64,000 bases of DNA from Brevibacterium sp. CCUG 69071. Lineage in GTDB: Bacteria > Actinomycetota > Actinomycetes > Actinomycetales > Brevibacteriaceae. The stretch is from NCBI RefSeq assembly GCF_021023135.1, contig NZ_PGFV01000008.1:1-64000 (forward strand), read 5' to 3'. Both the position numbers and the translations under genes were made by a program. Positions 43,420 to 51,449 of the stretch are shown here, one piece after another. Position 1 is the stretch's first letter. Each line of letters begins with the position of its first letter. Under the pieces are notes generated by a model. That model did not search any database and was not told the DNA's origin. It saw nothing but the letters and a program-made list of their open reading frames with translations.

Positions 43420-45020
43420 CGGCTGGTCTCCTCGGTCGCGGTGGTTCGGGCCTGCTCGGGCTCAGGTGCGTCGAGCTCGGCGGTCGCGGGGGCCGATTCC
43501 AGCGCTGCCGACGAGGCGGTCACCTCGGCGCGGGACAGCGGCAGCCTGGCCTCGACGAGGAATCCCGTCATCGATCCGAAGGCGCTGCCGGGAACCGCAC
43601 CGGAGGAGAATCCGGGCTTGCCGGTGCCGCGACGGCCCGCACCGCTGGGCCCATCGGACCCGTCGCTGATGCCCGTCGAGCGAATCGGCCGGGCGGTGAG
43701 CGTACCGCCGTAGAGTGCGGCGCGTTCCTGCATGCCGAGGATGCCGTGTCCGCGGCCGCGCGTGACATCGTCACCGTCCGCGACGGTGTCCGCACCCGTG
43801 CCAACCGCAGCACGACCGGCGCCGGAACCAGTTGCACGGCCGGTGCCGAAACCAGCCGAAAGCCCGGTGCCGTTGTCGCTGATCCTGGTCACGAGCTCCT
43901 GGCCGTCGATCTGCAGCTCGACATGCGCCCGGGCACCGCCTCCGGCGTGTTTGAGGACATTGGTCAGCGCCTCCTGAACGATGCGGTAGACGGCGAGCGA
44001 AGCACCATCGGGCAGTCGCCCCCGATCGAAGCCTCCGACGCCGGCCACCGAGACCGGCAGCCCCGCAGAGCGCACATCGGCGATGAGCGAGTCGATATCG
44101 GCGATACCCGGCAGCGGTGCGGAGGGCCGGTCCTCCTCGCCCTCGGCGCGGAGGAACCCGAGCAGCGACCTTGTCTGCGCCAGCGCATCACGCCCGGTGT
44201 GGGCGATGGTCTCGAGCACACCCGCCGCGGCCGCCGGATCGGTCTTCGCGGCGTAGCGTCCGCCGTCAGCCTGGGCGATGACGACGGAGAGCGAATGGGC
44301 GATGACATCGTGCATCTCGCGGGCGATGCGCATGCGCTCGGCGTCGGCGGCCAGTCGCGTCTCGGATTCGCGCTCTCGTTCGAGCAGGCGGTTGCGCTCC
44401 CAGACTCCTTCGATCTCACGCCGGCGACGGTACCCGGCACCGCCCCACAGCCAGGCTATGAGGACGATCGCCGCACACAGTGCCACGACAGTGGCCAGCA
44501 GCGCGTACTCCCCGGCTTCGAGGGGCCGCGGGTTCGGCCCGATCGTTGCCTGCAGAGAGATGAGATAGAGCCATCCGCCGAGGAACAATGCCCCGAGCAG
44601 ACCGAGACCGAGAACGATCCGACCGTGGTTGCGAGTCCCCCACGCGGTCGTCGAATACACGGTGAGCGGCACGGCGATGATTCCCAGGGTCGGCCCGATC
44701 ATCGTGACCACCGCGAGCAGGCAGCCGAGCGCGATGAGCGAGGAGCTCAGCAGCGGCCGGGTGCGCCGCAGGGCCAAGGGAACTGTCTGGAGCAGGGCGA
44801 TGGCGATCTGGATGGGCTCGGGCACGAGTGCGAGTTCGCTTCTCTCGGCCTGAGCGGTCGCGGTGAGGACGGCGAAGAAAGTGACCGGCAGGGCCCACAG
44901 CAGGGAGTCGAGGATCCAGGGTCGGGCGGCGAGGAAGCGACGGGCCCGGTCGATTCGGTCGGGTGCCCACTGCTGAGGTGCGGGCAGGCCGGCTGTGTTC
45001 CCGGACTCTCGATTGCTCAT
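43416..45020 (-). CDS. Sensor histidine kinase, HisKA_3 type
   Basis: The 534-residue kinase has about six membrane segments (40-195) with a short periplasmic face, a coiled dimerisation helix, and the phosphoacceptor His237 in IAREMHDVIAHSLSVV. The HATPase_c domain has the N-box VQEALTNVLKHA and the D-box DNGTGL. Between DNGTGL and the GHGILGMQER lid comes a Gly/Ala/Thr-rich stretch of about 35 residues. A second stretch of about 40 low-complexity residues precedes GFLVEARLPL. The C-terminal tail is also low complexity. The start is uncertain: ATG 45020, 45029 and 45053 are in frame, and none has a strong SD. It is coupled to the response regulator. Confidence 0.9.
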   Translation of the reverse strand: MSNRESGNTAGLPAPQQWAPDRIDRARRFLAARPWILDSLLWALPVTFFAVLTATAQAERSELALVPEPIQIAIALLQTVPLALRRTRPLLSSSLIALGCLLAVVTMIGPTLGIIAVPLTVYSTTAWGTRNHGRIVLGLGLLGALFLGGWLYLISLQATIGPNPRPLEAGEYALLATVVALCAAIVLIAWLWGGAGYRRRREIEGVWERNRLLERERESETRLAADAERMRIAREMHDVIAHSLSVVIAQADGGRYAAKTDPAAAAGVLETIAHTGRDALAQTRSLLGFLRAEGEEDRPSAPLPGIADIDSLIADVRSAGLPVSVAGVGGFDRGRLPDGASLAVYRIVQEALTNVLKHAGGGARAHVELQIDGQELVTRISDNGTGLSAGFGTGRATGSGAGRAAVGTGADTVADGDDVTRGRGHGILGMQERAALYGGTLTARPIRSTGISDGSDGPSGAGRRGTGKPGFSSGAVPGSAFGSMTGFLVEARLPLSRAEVTASSAALESAPATAELDAPEPEQARTTATEETSR

Positions 45021-45107
45021 GGAGAACATGGTAGTTCGGAGCCGAAAAGGCACGCATCATCCCCAGGGATGACTGCTGTGGCACAATGGCAGTGACGCGG
45101 ATGCGTC

Positions 45108-45175
45108 AAGGCGGTGGGGCTCGCCGTACCCAACCTCGGTTCTCCGACAACAGTCCCTACCTCGGCCGGCCGAAG
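45108..45175 (+). promoter_or_regulatory. Fluoride riboswitch (crcB motif), candidate
   Basis: The leader of the crcB pair reads AAGGCGGTGGGGCTCGCC, then TACCCAACC, a small hairpin TCGG-ttct-CCGA, and CAACAGTCCCTACC. This has the order of the crcB RNA motif: a G-rich GGCGnTGRGGCnCGCC first stem and loop, an AACC joining segment, a second short stem, and a 3' CnCTAC that can pair back with the GGGG loop as a pseudoknot. CACAAT at 45082-45087 is a possible -10. The position directly upstream of crcB genes supports the call. A covariance-model search with RF01734 would decide it. Confidence 0.68.
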
Positions 45176-45198
45176 TATGCCCGAAAGGTAGGAGACCC

Positions 45199-45240
45199 AT
45201 GGACCACTCCCCCACTCTGGCCGAGGGAGGCCAGGAGTGA
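45199..45240 (+). CDS. 13-residue leader peptide upstream of crcB, candidate
   Basis: ATG at 45199 follows GTAGGAGACCC (SD GGAG) and encodes MDHSPTLAEGGQE. Its TGA at 45238-45240 overlaps the GTG start of the first crcB gene, so ribosomes ending here could restart on crcB. It lies just after the riboswitch candidate. Whether it is translated is not known. Confidence 0.4.
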   Translation: MDHSPTLAEGGQE

Positions 45241-45716
45241 ACCGGCCGAGCCATCTGCGCCTCTCCTACCTCGGTCTCGCATTGCTGGGAGGAACCTTCG
45301 GCACCACCGCCCGCGAGGCGCTGACCTTGATCGTCCCGCCGATCAGTGGAATCCCGGTGGCGATCTTCGCGATCAACATCCTCGGCGCCTTCTGCCTCGG
45401 ACTGCTCCTCGACGCCCTCGCCCGGCGCGGTCCCGACGAAGGCCTGAGACGGACGGCGCGGATCCTGCTCGGCACCGGGTTCATGGGCGGATTCACCACC
45501 TACAGTGCACTCGCCGTCGACACGGCGGCCCTCCTCGGTGAGGGTGCCGTGGGCACCGGGCTGGGATACGGGCTGCTCACCGTGCTCATCGGCGCGGCCG
45601 CCACCTGGGCGGGGATCGCGGTGGCCACGCTGACGCATCGCAGCGGCTCCGCCGTGCCGCCGCAGAGGGATGCGGACCTCGCCGAGTCCGATACCCGGAG
45701 CGGAGGTGCCAGGTGA
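45237..45716 (+). CDS. crcB: Fluoride channel Fluc/CrcB, first subunit
   Basis: Fluc proteins export F- by electrodiffusion as dual-topology dimers. The 159-residue protein has four helices, with GGTFGTTARE near residue 18 (the conserved G-x-G-x-x-x-R), the essential asparagine in FAINILGAFCLG near 44, and the pore motif GTGFMGGFTTYSALAVD near 79-95. A hydrophilic tail of about 30 residues follows the last helix. The GTG start overlaps the leader peptide stop. Two unequal crcB genes in tandem usually build a heterodimer. Confidence 0.93.
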   Translation: MNRPSHLRLSYLGLALLGGTFGTTAREALTLIVPPISGIPVAIFAINILGAFCLGLLLDALARRGPDEGLRRTARILLGTGFMGGFTTYSALAVDTAALLGEGAVGTGLGYGLLTVLIGAAATWAGIAVATLTHRSGSAVPPQRDADLAESDTRSGGAR

Positions 45717-46090
45717 CTCCGCTGATCTTCATCGGACTCGCCGTGGCCGGCGGATTCGGGGCCGCTGCGCGGATGCTCCTCGACGGGCTCATCAAGTCCC
45801 GGATCGCGGGACCGACCCCGTGGGGGACGATCATCATCAACGTCTCTGGTTCGCTCGTACTCGGATTCCTCACCGGGCTCGCCGCGGGACAGATTCTGCC
45901 GCAGGCCTGGCTTCTCGTCGTCGGCACCGGATTCCTCGGCGGCTATACGACGTTCTCAACCGCCAGCGTCGAAACGGTGCGTCTGCTCCAGGAGCGCAAG
46001 TGGCTCATCGGCCTCGGCAATGGGCTGGGGACCCTCGTCATCGCGACCGGCGCGGCGGGGCTGGGACTGTGGATCGCCGGACTCGTCTGA
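45713..46090 (+). CDS. crcB: Fluoride channel Fluc/CrcB, second subunit
   Basis: The 125-residue Fluc subunit has GGFGAAARML near residue 13, the asparagine in TIIINVSGSLVLGFL near 44, and GTGFLGGYTTFSTASVE near 72. Phe replaces the Tyr of the partner's TTYS motif. The GTG start overlaps the first crcB gene by 4 bp. The two subunits differ in the charge of their loops, as expected for oppositely inserted partners. Confidence 0.93.
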   Translation: MTPLIFIGLAVAGGFGAAARMLLDGLIKSRIAGPTPWGTIIINVSGSLVLGFLTGLAAGQILPQAWLLVVGTGFLGGYTTFSTASVETVRLLQERKWLIGLGNGLGTLVIATGAAGLGLWIAGLV

Positions 46091-46093
46091 CCC

Positions 46094-46108
46094 CGAGGCC
46101 GGGCCTCG
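46094..46108. terminator. Short hairpin between crcB and SDR genes
   Basis: CGAGGCC-g-GGCCTCG is a perfect palindrome 3 bp after the second crcB stop codon, between convergent genes. It lacks a T-run, and a one-base loop is too tight, so the end pairs would open. Confidence 0.4.
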
Positions 46109-46165
46109 CCCTGAGCCTCACCCCAAGCCTCACCCAAGTCGGTGGGCCCACCCAGGACCGGAGGC

Positions 46166-47689
46166 TCAGCGCCGGCGGCGGTTCTTCCGGGCGGCCTTCT
46201 CGATGTTCTTCGCCATCGCGGGGAAGATGAGGCGGTGGAAGGGTGAGACGAAGGCCCAGTAGAGTCGGCCGCGAATGCCGCGGGGGATGAAGATCGCCCG
46301 CTGGCGGTAGTCGACGCCGTCCGCGGTCTCGTCGATGGTGAATTCGAGCCAGGCTTCCCCGGAGACCTTCATCTCCGCGTGGAGAAGCAGCTGGGAGTGC
46401 GGCTCGACGATCTCGGCCCGCCACCAGTCGACGGGGTCTCCGACGCGCAGAGACTCAGGCAGTCTGCGGCCGCGGTTGAGTCCGGCTCCGCCGACGACCT
46501 TGTCCCAGACTCCACGGACCTTCCAGGCGATCGGCAGAGAGTACCAGCCGTTGTCCCCACCGATGCCGACGATCACCTGCCACAGGTCCTCGGCAGCGAT
46601 GCCGGTGAAACGGTATCGCCTGTCGTCGCTGAACACACGGCGACCGGCCCAATGCGGATCGTTCGGCAGAGGCTTGGCGGACTGCGCCAACAGACCCGAG
46701 TCGGCATCCCAGTTCGTGTCGACGGCGCCTTCGGTCTCTCGCTGCAGTGCCAGGCGCACGGACTGCTCATAGGTGAGCAGACCGGTCTCGGGCACGGAGA
46801 TGATCGCGTCGACCTCGGCATCGTCGGTGACGGCGTCCTCCTGCAGGGACTGCACGAGCGGCAGGGTCAGCGAGAATGGCAGCGGGGTGACGAGTCCGAC
46901 CCAGATGCCCGAGAGCGTGGGGGCCGGCAGGGGCACGGCGATGACGTGGCGGGGTTTGAGCCCGGCGATTCGTGCGAAGGCCCGCATCACCTCGGCGTAG
47001 GTGAGGACGTCGCGCGAACCGATGTCGAAGGTGCCGTTGACGTGGTCCTCGACGTCGACGGCGGAGAGCAGATAGTAGAGCACATCGCGGACCGAGAGCG
47101 GTTCGACCCGGTTCGACACCCAGTTCGGGGCAGGCATCCACCTCAGGGTCGTGGCCAGGTGTCGGATCATCTCGAATGAAGCCGATCCCGATCCGATGAT
47201 GATGCCGGCTTGGAAGATGATGGCCTCGACCGTCGAGTCGAGGAAGATCCGGCCGACCGCTGCTCGTGAGCGCATGTGCTTCGACAGGGAGTCCTTGTCC
47301 GGGTGGAGCCCGCCGAGGTAGATGATGCGTTGGACGCCTGCGGCTTCTGCGGCTTCGATCGCTCGGGAGGCGGATCGGGATTCGCGAATCTCGAAGTCAC
47401 CGCCGGAGCCCATCGAGTGGACCAGATAGTGCACAACGTCGATGCCGACCATCGCGTCGGCCAGACCTTCGCCGGTCTCGAGGTCGATAGTGCGGACGTC
47501 GACATCGTCGACCCAGGGAACACCGCGCAGCTTCTCGGGCGACCGCACACCCACGCGCACTTCGTGGCCGGCCTGGAGAAGCCTGGGGACGAGCCGACCG
47601 CCGATGTAGCCGGTGGCTCCCAGGACGAGGATTCGGCGTGGGCTCGGGCTGTGGCGGATGGTCTCCTCGTGCGGGTTCGGCTCGGTCAC
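46166..47689 (-). CDS. SDR family NAD(P)-binding protein with DUF2867
   Basis: The 507-residue protein has a Rossmann domain starting RILVLGATGYIGGRLVPRLL (about 20-38). It is followed by a NAD(P)H-binding extended-SDR region similar to atypical SDRs (to about 320). A C-terminal SRPBCC-like DUF2867 domain (about 350-490) includes WYSLPIAWKVRGVWDKVVGG and ends LYWAFVSPFHRLIFPAMAKN. This combination is common in actinobacteria and cyanobacteria; the substrate is unknown. The start ATG overlaps the otsA stop by 4 bp, so translation is coupled. Confidence 0.88.
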   Translation of the reverse strand: MTEPNPHEETIRHSPSPRRILVLGATGYIGGRLVPRLLQAGHEVRVGVRSPEKLRGVPWVDDVDVRTIDLETGEGLADAMVGIDVVHYLVHSMGSGGDFEIRESRSASRAIEAAEAAGVQRIIYLGGLHPDKDSLSKHMRSRAAVGRIFLDSTVEAIIFQAGIIIGSGSASFEMIRHLATTLRWMPAPNWVSNRVEPLSVRDVLYYLLSAVDVEDHVNGTFDIGSRDVLTYAEVMRAFARIAGLKPRHVIAVPLPAPTLSGIWVGLVTPLPFSLTLPLVQSLQEDAVTDDAEVDAIISVPETGLLTYEQSVRLALQRETEGAVDTNWDADSGLLAQSAKPLPNDPHWAGRRVFSDDRRYRFTGIAAEDLWQVIVGIGGDNGWYSLPIAWKVRGVWDKVVGGAGLNRGRRLPESLRVGDPVDWWRAEIVEPHSQLLLHAEMKVSGEAWLEFTIDETADGVDYRQRAIFIPRGIRGRLYWAFVSPFHRLIFPAMAKNIEKAARKNRRRR

Positions 47690-49224
47690 TGCGCCTCCTG
47701 ACTCATGGCGGTCTCAAGAGAGCCGCCGTCTGTCGTACCGGTGGATTCGGAACGATCATAACGCCGGGTTTCGAGGTCGGTGAGGAAATCGTACGCCCAT
47801 ACATGGACATCGTGGCCGGCGACGACCTCGGCCATCGCGTCCATACGTCTCCGGGCGAGCGATTCGTCCGTGGTCGCGGCGTTCGCGATCGCTGCCTTCA
47901 GCCCGGCCCGATCGTGCGGGTTGACCAGGTGAGCGCCGGTGAGCTCATCGGCGGCACCGGCGAACTCGGAGAGCACGAGTGCTCCACCGCGTCCGCGCCG
48001 GGCGACGACGAATTCCTTGGCCACGAGGTTCATGCCGTCCCGCAGCGAGGTCACCAGCAGAATGTCGGCGGCCAGGTACAGGGCGATCGTCGAGGCGAGA
48101 GAGTAGGACCGGTGGAGATAGTGGACGACCGTGCTGCCCGGTGCCGCGAACTTCCCATTGATCCGACCCACCTGATGCTCGACGTCGTCGCGCAGCTCCC
48201 GGTAGGCCGGCACCCCCTCCCGGCTCGGCACGGCGACCTGCACCAGTCGTGTGCTCAACGGGTCGAGCACACCCTCATCGAGCAGCTCCTCGTAGGCGAA
48301 GAGACGTTCGAGGATCCCCTTCGTGTGATCGAGGCGATCCACGCCGAGGAGGAGCGTCGTCGGTGATCCGAGATCCTCGCGAACGGAGCACGCCTCGGCC
48401 GCGACCTCCTCGGACCGGGCCGCGGCAGACACCGCCACGGCATCGATGGAGATCGGATAGCACCGAATCCTCGGCGCGGTCATCGCTGACGAGGAGCCGG
48501 TGCCGGTCGCCTGCGGCACGACTTCGATCGCGGAGGGGTCGGTTTCGGCGGTCAAGGGCGATGTTTCGGTTCGCGCGGGAAGCGCGGTGCTCCGGGATGG
48601 TGCGAGTCGGTCGAGCGCGGCGGTGAAGTTGACGACGTCGGAGGCGCGCTGGAAGCCGATGACATCCGCGCCGAGGAGGCCCTTGAGGATGTCGTCGCGC
48701 CAGGGCAGCTGGGAGAACAGTCCGAGCGAGGGAAAGGGGATGTGGTTGAAGAAGCCGATCGAGAGATCGGGGCGCTGCTCGCGGACGAGGCGCGGAACCA
48801 GCTGCAGTTGGAAGTCGTGGATCCACACGGTTGCGTCGGTGGCCGCGGTGGTCACGACCGCCTCGGCGAATCGCTCGTTGATCTGCCGGTACGAGTCCCA
48901 CCACGGACGTCGGAACTGCGGGGCCACCACCTGATCGTGATAGAGCGGCCAGATCGTGGCATTGCAGCACCCCTCGTAGTAGCTGCCGAACTCTTCGGAG
49001 CTCAGTGCCACCGGCACCAAGGACATGCCCCCGGCTTCGAAGGGGGCGAAGGCCTCGTCACAGCTGCCCGACCATCCTATCCACGCACCCCCACGCTGCC
49101 GGACCACCGGGGCGAGCGCAGTGACGAGTCCGCCCGGGGACGTGTGCCATGAATCGCCGCACCGGTCGACGGGCAGACGATTGGCAACGACGACGAACGA
49201 ATGTCGGCCATCCTCTCCGGACAT
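47686..49224 (-). CDS. otsA: Trehalose-6-phosphate synthase
   Basis: This GT20 enzyme makes trehalose-6-phosphate from UDP-glucose and glucose-6-phosphate, for osmoprotection. The 512-residue protein has [11 protein letters not shown] near the start, the G6P region [14 protein letters not shown] (about 95), [18 protein letters not shown] (about 130) and [18 protein letters not shown] (about 155). [15 protein letters not shown] (about 295), the sugar-nucleotide site, and [14 protein letters not shown] (about 410) follow. A Ser/Thr/Ala/Glu-rich insert of about 35 residues sits between [10 protein letters not shown] and [10 protein letters not shown]. The SD is GAGGAGG. No otsB is nearby; a palindrome at 49274-49288 lies upstream. 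Confidence 0.95.
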   Translation of the reverse strand: MSGEDGRHSFVVVANRLPVDRCGDSWHTSPGGLVTALAPVVRQRGGAWIGWSGSCDEAFAPFEAGGMSLVPVALSSEEFGSYYEGCCNATIWPLYHDQVVAPQFRRPWWDSYRQINERFAEAVVTTAATDATVWIHDFQLQLVPRLVREQRPDLSIGFFNHIPFPSLGLFSQLPWRDDILKGLLGADVIGFQRASDVVNFTAALDRLAPSRSTALPARTETSPLTAETDPSAIEVVPQATGTGSSSAMTAPRIRCYPISIDAVAVSAAARSEEVAAEACSVREDLGSPTTLLLGVDRLDHTKGILERLFAYEELLDEGVLDPLSTRLVQVAVPSREGVPAYRELRDDVEHQVGRINGKFAAPGSTVVHYLHRSYSLASTIALYLAADILLVTSLRDGMNLVAKEFVVARRGRGGALVLSEFAGAADELTGAHLVNPHDRAGLKAAIANAATTDESLARRRMDAMAEVVAGHDVHVWAYDFLTDLETRRYDRSESTGTTDGGSLETAMSQEAQ

Positions 49225-49646
49225 CGGGAACCTCCTCGTTGTGGAGCGAATGCGAGATCGCACTCGACGTGATGTTTACACAGTAAACTGGTCGAATTTA
49301 ACGCTATCACATGCCGATGGCCACAACTTGATTGTCAGCTGAATCCGCAACTGATAAGATCGATTACGTTGTAAACTCCTTAAATGACAGTAGCGCATGT
49401 TCCGGTGACCGTTGTTCTCGGCAGCTCCGCGTTCACTTACGCAGAAGGGCATCACTGCATGGGTCTCATCCCCAACCTCAGCCTCGGCTTTACCGTCGGC
49501 CACACGCATCCTGCATAGGCCCGACCCCATCGTCTGACTGACGGCAGCGAACCGAATCTGCTCCCCCGACGGACGATTCACTACGATGGGGTCAGAGATA
49601 TCTGCAGCATGCGAGCGTCTGCCGATCAGAATCGTGAGGGGATTTC
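49225..49646. other. AT-rich divergent intergenic region
   Basis: This 422-bp region between otsA and the TetR gene is clearly lower in GC than its surroundings, mainly at 49250-49400. It contains the otsA operator candidate at 49274-49288. Small reading frames of 69 and 101 codons overlap on opposite strands, without SD or family resemblance. I see no supported gene. Confidence 0.5.
49274..49288 (-). promoter_or_regulatory. Palindromic operator candidate upstream of otsA
   Basis: GTTTAC-aca-GTAAAC is a perfect inverted repeat 50 bp upstream of the otsA start codon, within an AT-rich promoter region. The cognate regulator is not identified. Confidence 0.5.
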
Positions 49647-50318
49647 ATGGCACGGGGGCACCTGAACCGACGAGACATCGTTCTGGCAGCGATTGCCTAC
49701 ATCGACACATACGGAGTCCAGGCATTGACGATGAGACGCCTGGGCTCTTCGCTCGGAGTGGAGGCAATGGCCCTGTATCGGCACGTTCCCGGTCGGGAAG
49801 AACTCATTTCTGCAGCAGTCAGCGAACTCATCGACGACCTCTTCGACGACGATCTCATGCAGGAGACGCCAACGTCGTGGGAGGGCTACCTCCAGTCCGT
49901 CGCCAATGCCACCCGGAAGCTTGCGCTCGGTCACCCACGGATATTTCCCCTGATGATCACCCAACCGCCTGAGGCTCCCTGGCTGCGGCCGCCGTTGCGC
50001 AGCATCCGGTGGGTCGATCACTTCCTGTCCTCCCTCAAGAGCTACGGCTTCACCGACTCCCACGCCGTCGACGCCTACAAGGCCTTCACCAGTTTTCTGC
50101 TCGGCAACCTGCTCCTCCAGGTCTCGGCACTCGGCGTCAACGCGGTGCCTGTGTCCGAGGGCGAGGGCGACCACCATGGCGATGAGATCGAAGACCTCGA
50201 CGACTATCCGATCGTCAAGCAGCTCCGGGGCAGACTCTCTGCAGATCATTCCGATCGCGAGTTCGATGACGGACTCGACGATCTCATCGAACGTCTGCGG
50301 ACCGCGATGAACACTTAA
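49647..50318 (+). CDS. TetR/AcrR family regulator
   Basis: The 223-residue protein has an N-terminal HTH (about 5-50: RRDIVLAAIAYIDTYGVQALTMRRLG, LGVEAMALYRHVPGREELI) of the tetracycline-repressor subtype. A TetR_C-like ligand domain follows, with KAFTSFLLGNLLLQV near 150-165. The SD is GAGGGG. It is 78 bp upstream of a coupled three-gene biosynthetic operon in the same direction. It may be its regulator, or the first gene of the transcript. Confidence 0.87.
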   Translation: MARGHLNRRDIVLAAIAYIDTYGVQALTMRRLGSSLGVEAMALYRHVPGREELISAAVSELIDDLFDDDLMQETPTSWEGYLQSVANATRKLALGHPRIFPLMITQPPEAPWLRPPLRSIRWVDHFLSSLKSYGFTDSHAVDAYKAFTSFLLGNLLLQVSALGVNAVPVSEGEGDHHGDEIEDLDDYPIVKQLRGRLSADHSDREFDDGLDDLIERLRTAMNT

Positions 50319-50396
50319 CCTGCAGCCAGGAGTCCCAACGTCGTCGGCTCCCGGTTCCGAACACTACTCATTCGTCTCCCAGAAGGATGTGCCACC

Positions 50397-51449
50397 TTGC
50401 CAACGACCGTCGCTCACCTCGTCGACACACCGCTGACTCCCTGGCTGGTCGGTCCCGACGAGCAGGATGACGAGTTGAGTACCCTCGTCAGGGGTGACGC
50501 CGACGCACCGAAGACGATCATCGCTCTGCAGCGATTCTTCGAGCTGAGCGGCCGTTCCACACAGCGTCATCAGTGGGAATCCCTGGTGCGGGTCGCCTCG
50601 CTCGATCTTGCCGTCGCGCGCATGCTCGAACCCCACGTCGACGCGCTCGGCATCCTCGCCGAGGCCGGGATACAGGCCCCGGATCCGCACTCGACCTGGG
50701 GTGTGTACGCAGCAGAGGCACCCGGAAAGCAGCTCGCGATCACCGAGGGCAACGGCGGCATTCTCATCGACGGGGAGAAGGCCTGGTGCTCCCTGGCCGC
50801 GGAACTCAGCCACGCCATCGTCACCGTGCGCCACGGCGAATCTGCGCAGGCGGTCGCCGTGCGACTCGATCATCCGGGTGTTCGCCCGGAACCGGCCGCG
50901 TGGCCGAGTCTGGGGCTGCGTGAGATTCCGAGCTCAGGTGTGGTCTTCGACCAGGTACCTGCCGAGGCGGTCGGTCCTCCTGGCTGGTATCTGGAGCGGC
51001 CGTCCTTCGCCTGGGGTGGGATACGTGTCGCCGCCTGCTGGTTCGGAGGGGCGCTGGCACTGGCGAGAGGAGCCGCGCGCCGGCAGTTGGCTCGCAGTGG
51101 TCCGACGCCGCTGGGCGATATGGCACTGGGCTGTCTCGACGCGGAGATCTTCACCGTCCGGAGCATCCTCTCTCACGCCGCTGCCGCCGCAGACAGCTCC
51201 GCCGACACTGGCGATTACACACGGGCGCAGGCCTGGACTCTGGCTCTGCGCGTCCGCAATGTCGTCTATCGCAGCTGTCAGCGCATCCAGCAGCAGAGCC
51301 GGGAGCTCGCCGGTCCGGCGGCGCTGACCGGTGACGCCTCATTCGCGAAAGCTGATGCCGATCTCACCGTCTACCTCAGCCAGCACCACGGTCCGCGAGA
51401 CGAAGAGTCTTTGGGCGCAGATATCGCCGAAGAGGCCGCCCGCCGATGA
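50397..51449 (+). CDS. Acyl-CoA dehydrogenase-like protein
   Basis: The 350-residue protein is short for the family (about 380-400). The middle beta domain is visible (LAITEGNGGILIDGEKAWCSLAAELSHAIVTV, about 113-145, and GVVFDQVPAEAVGPPGWY). So is the C-terminal helical bundle ending LTVYLSQHHGPRDEESLG, where full enzymes have a similar YLRQH..RD. The first helical domain is reduced. The catalytic Glu could not be placed, so activity is uncertain. It has a TTG start with AGAAGGA 8 nt upstream. The next gene's ATG overlaps its stop by 4 bp. Confidence 0.78.
   Translation: MPTTVAHLVDTPLTPWLVGPDEQDDELSTLVRGDADAPKTIIALQRFFELSGRSTQRHQWESLVRVASLDLAVARMLEPHVDALGILAEAGIQAPDPHSTWGVYAAEAPGKQLAITEGNGGILIDGEKAWCSLAAELSHAIVTVRHGESAQAVAVRLDHPGVRPEPAAWPSLGLREIPSSGVVFDQVPAEAVGPPGWYLERPSFAWGGIRVAACWFGGALALARGAARRQLARSGPTPLGDMALGCLDAEIFTVRSILSHAAAAADSSADTGDYTRAQAWTLALRVRNVVYRSCQRIQQQSRELAGPAALTGDASFAKADADLTVYLSQHHGPRDEESLGADIAEEAARR

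Noticed and set aside
49276..49581. Small frames on both strands in the AT-rich gap upstream of otsA
   Set aside because: They have no SD, no hydrophobic or domain pattern, and they overlap each other.
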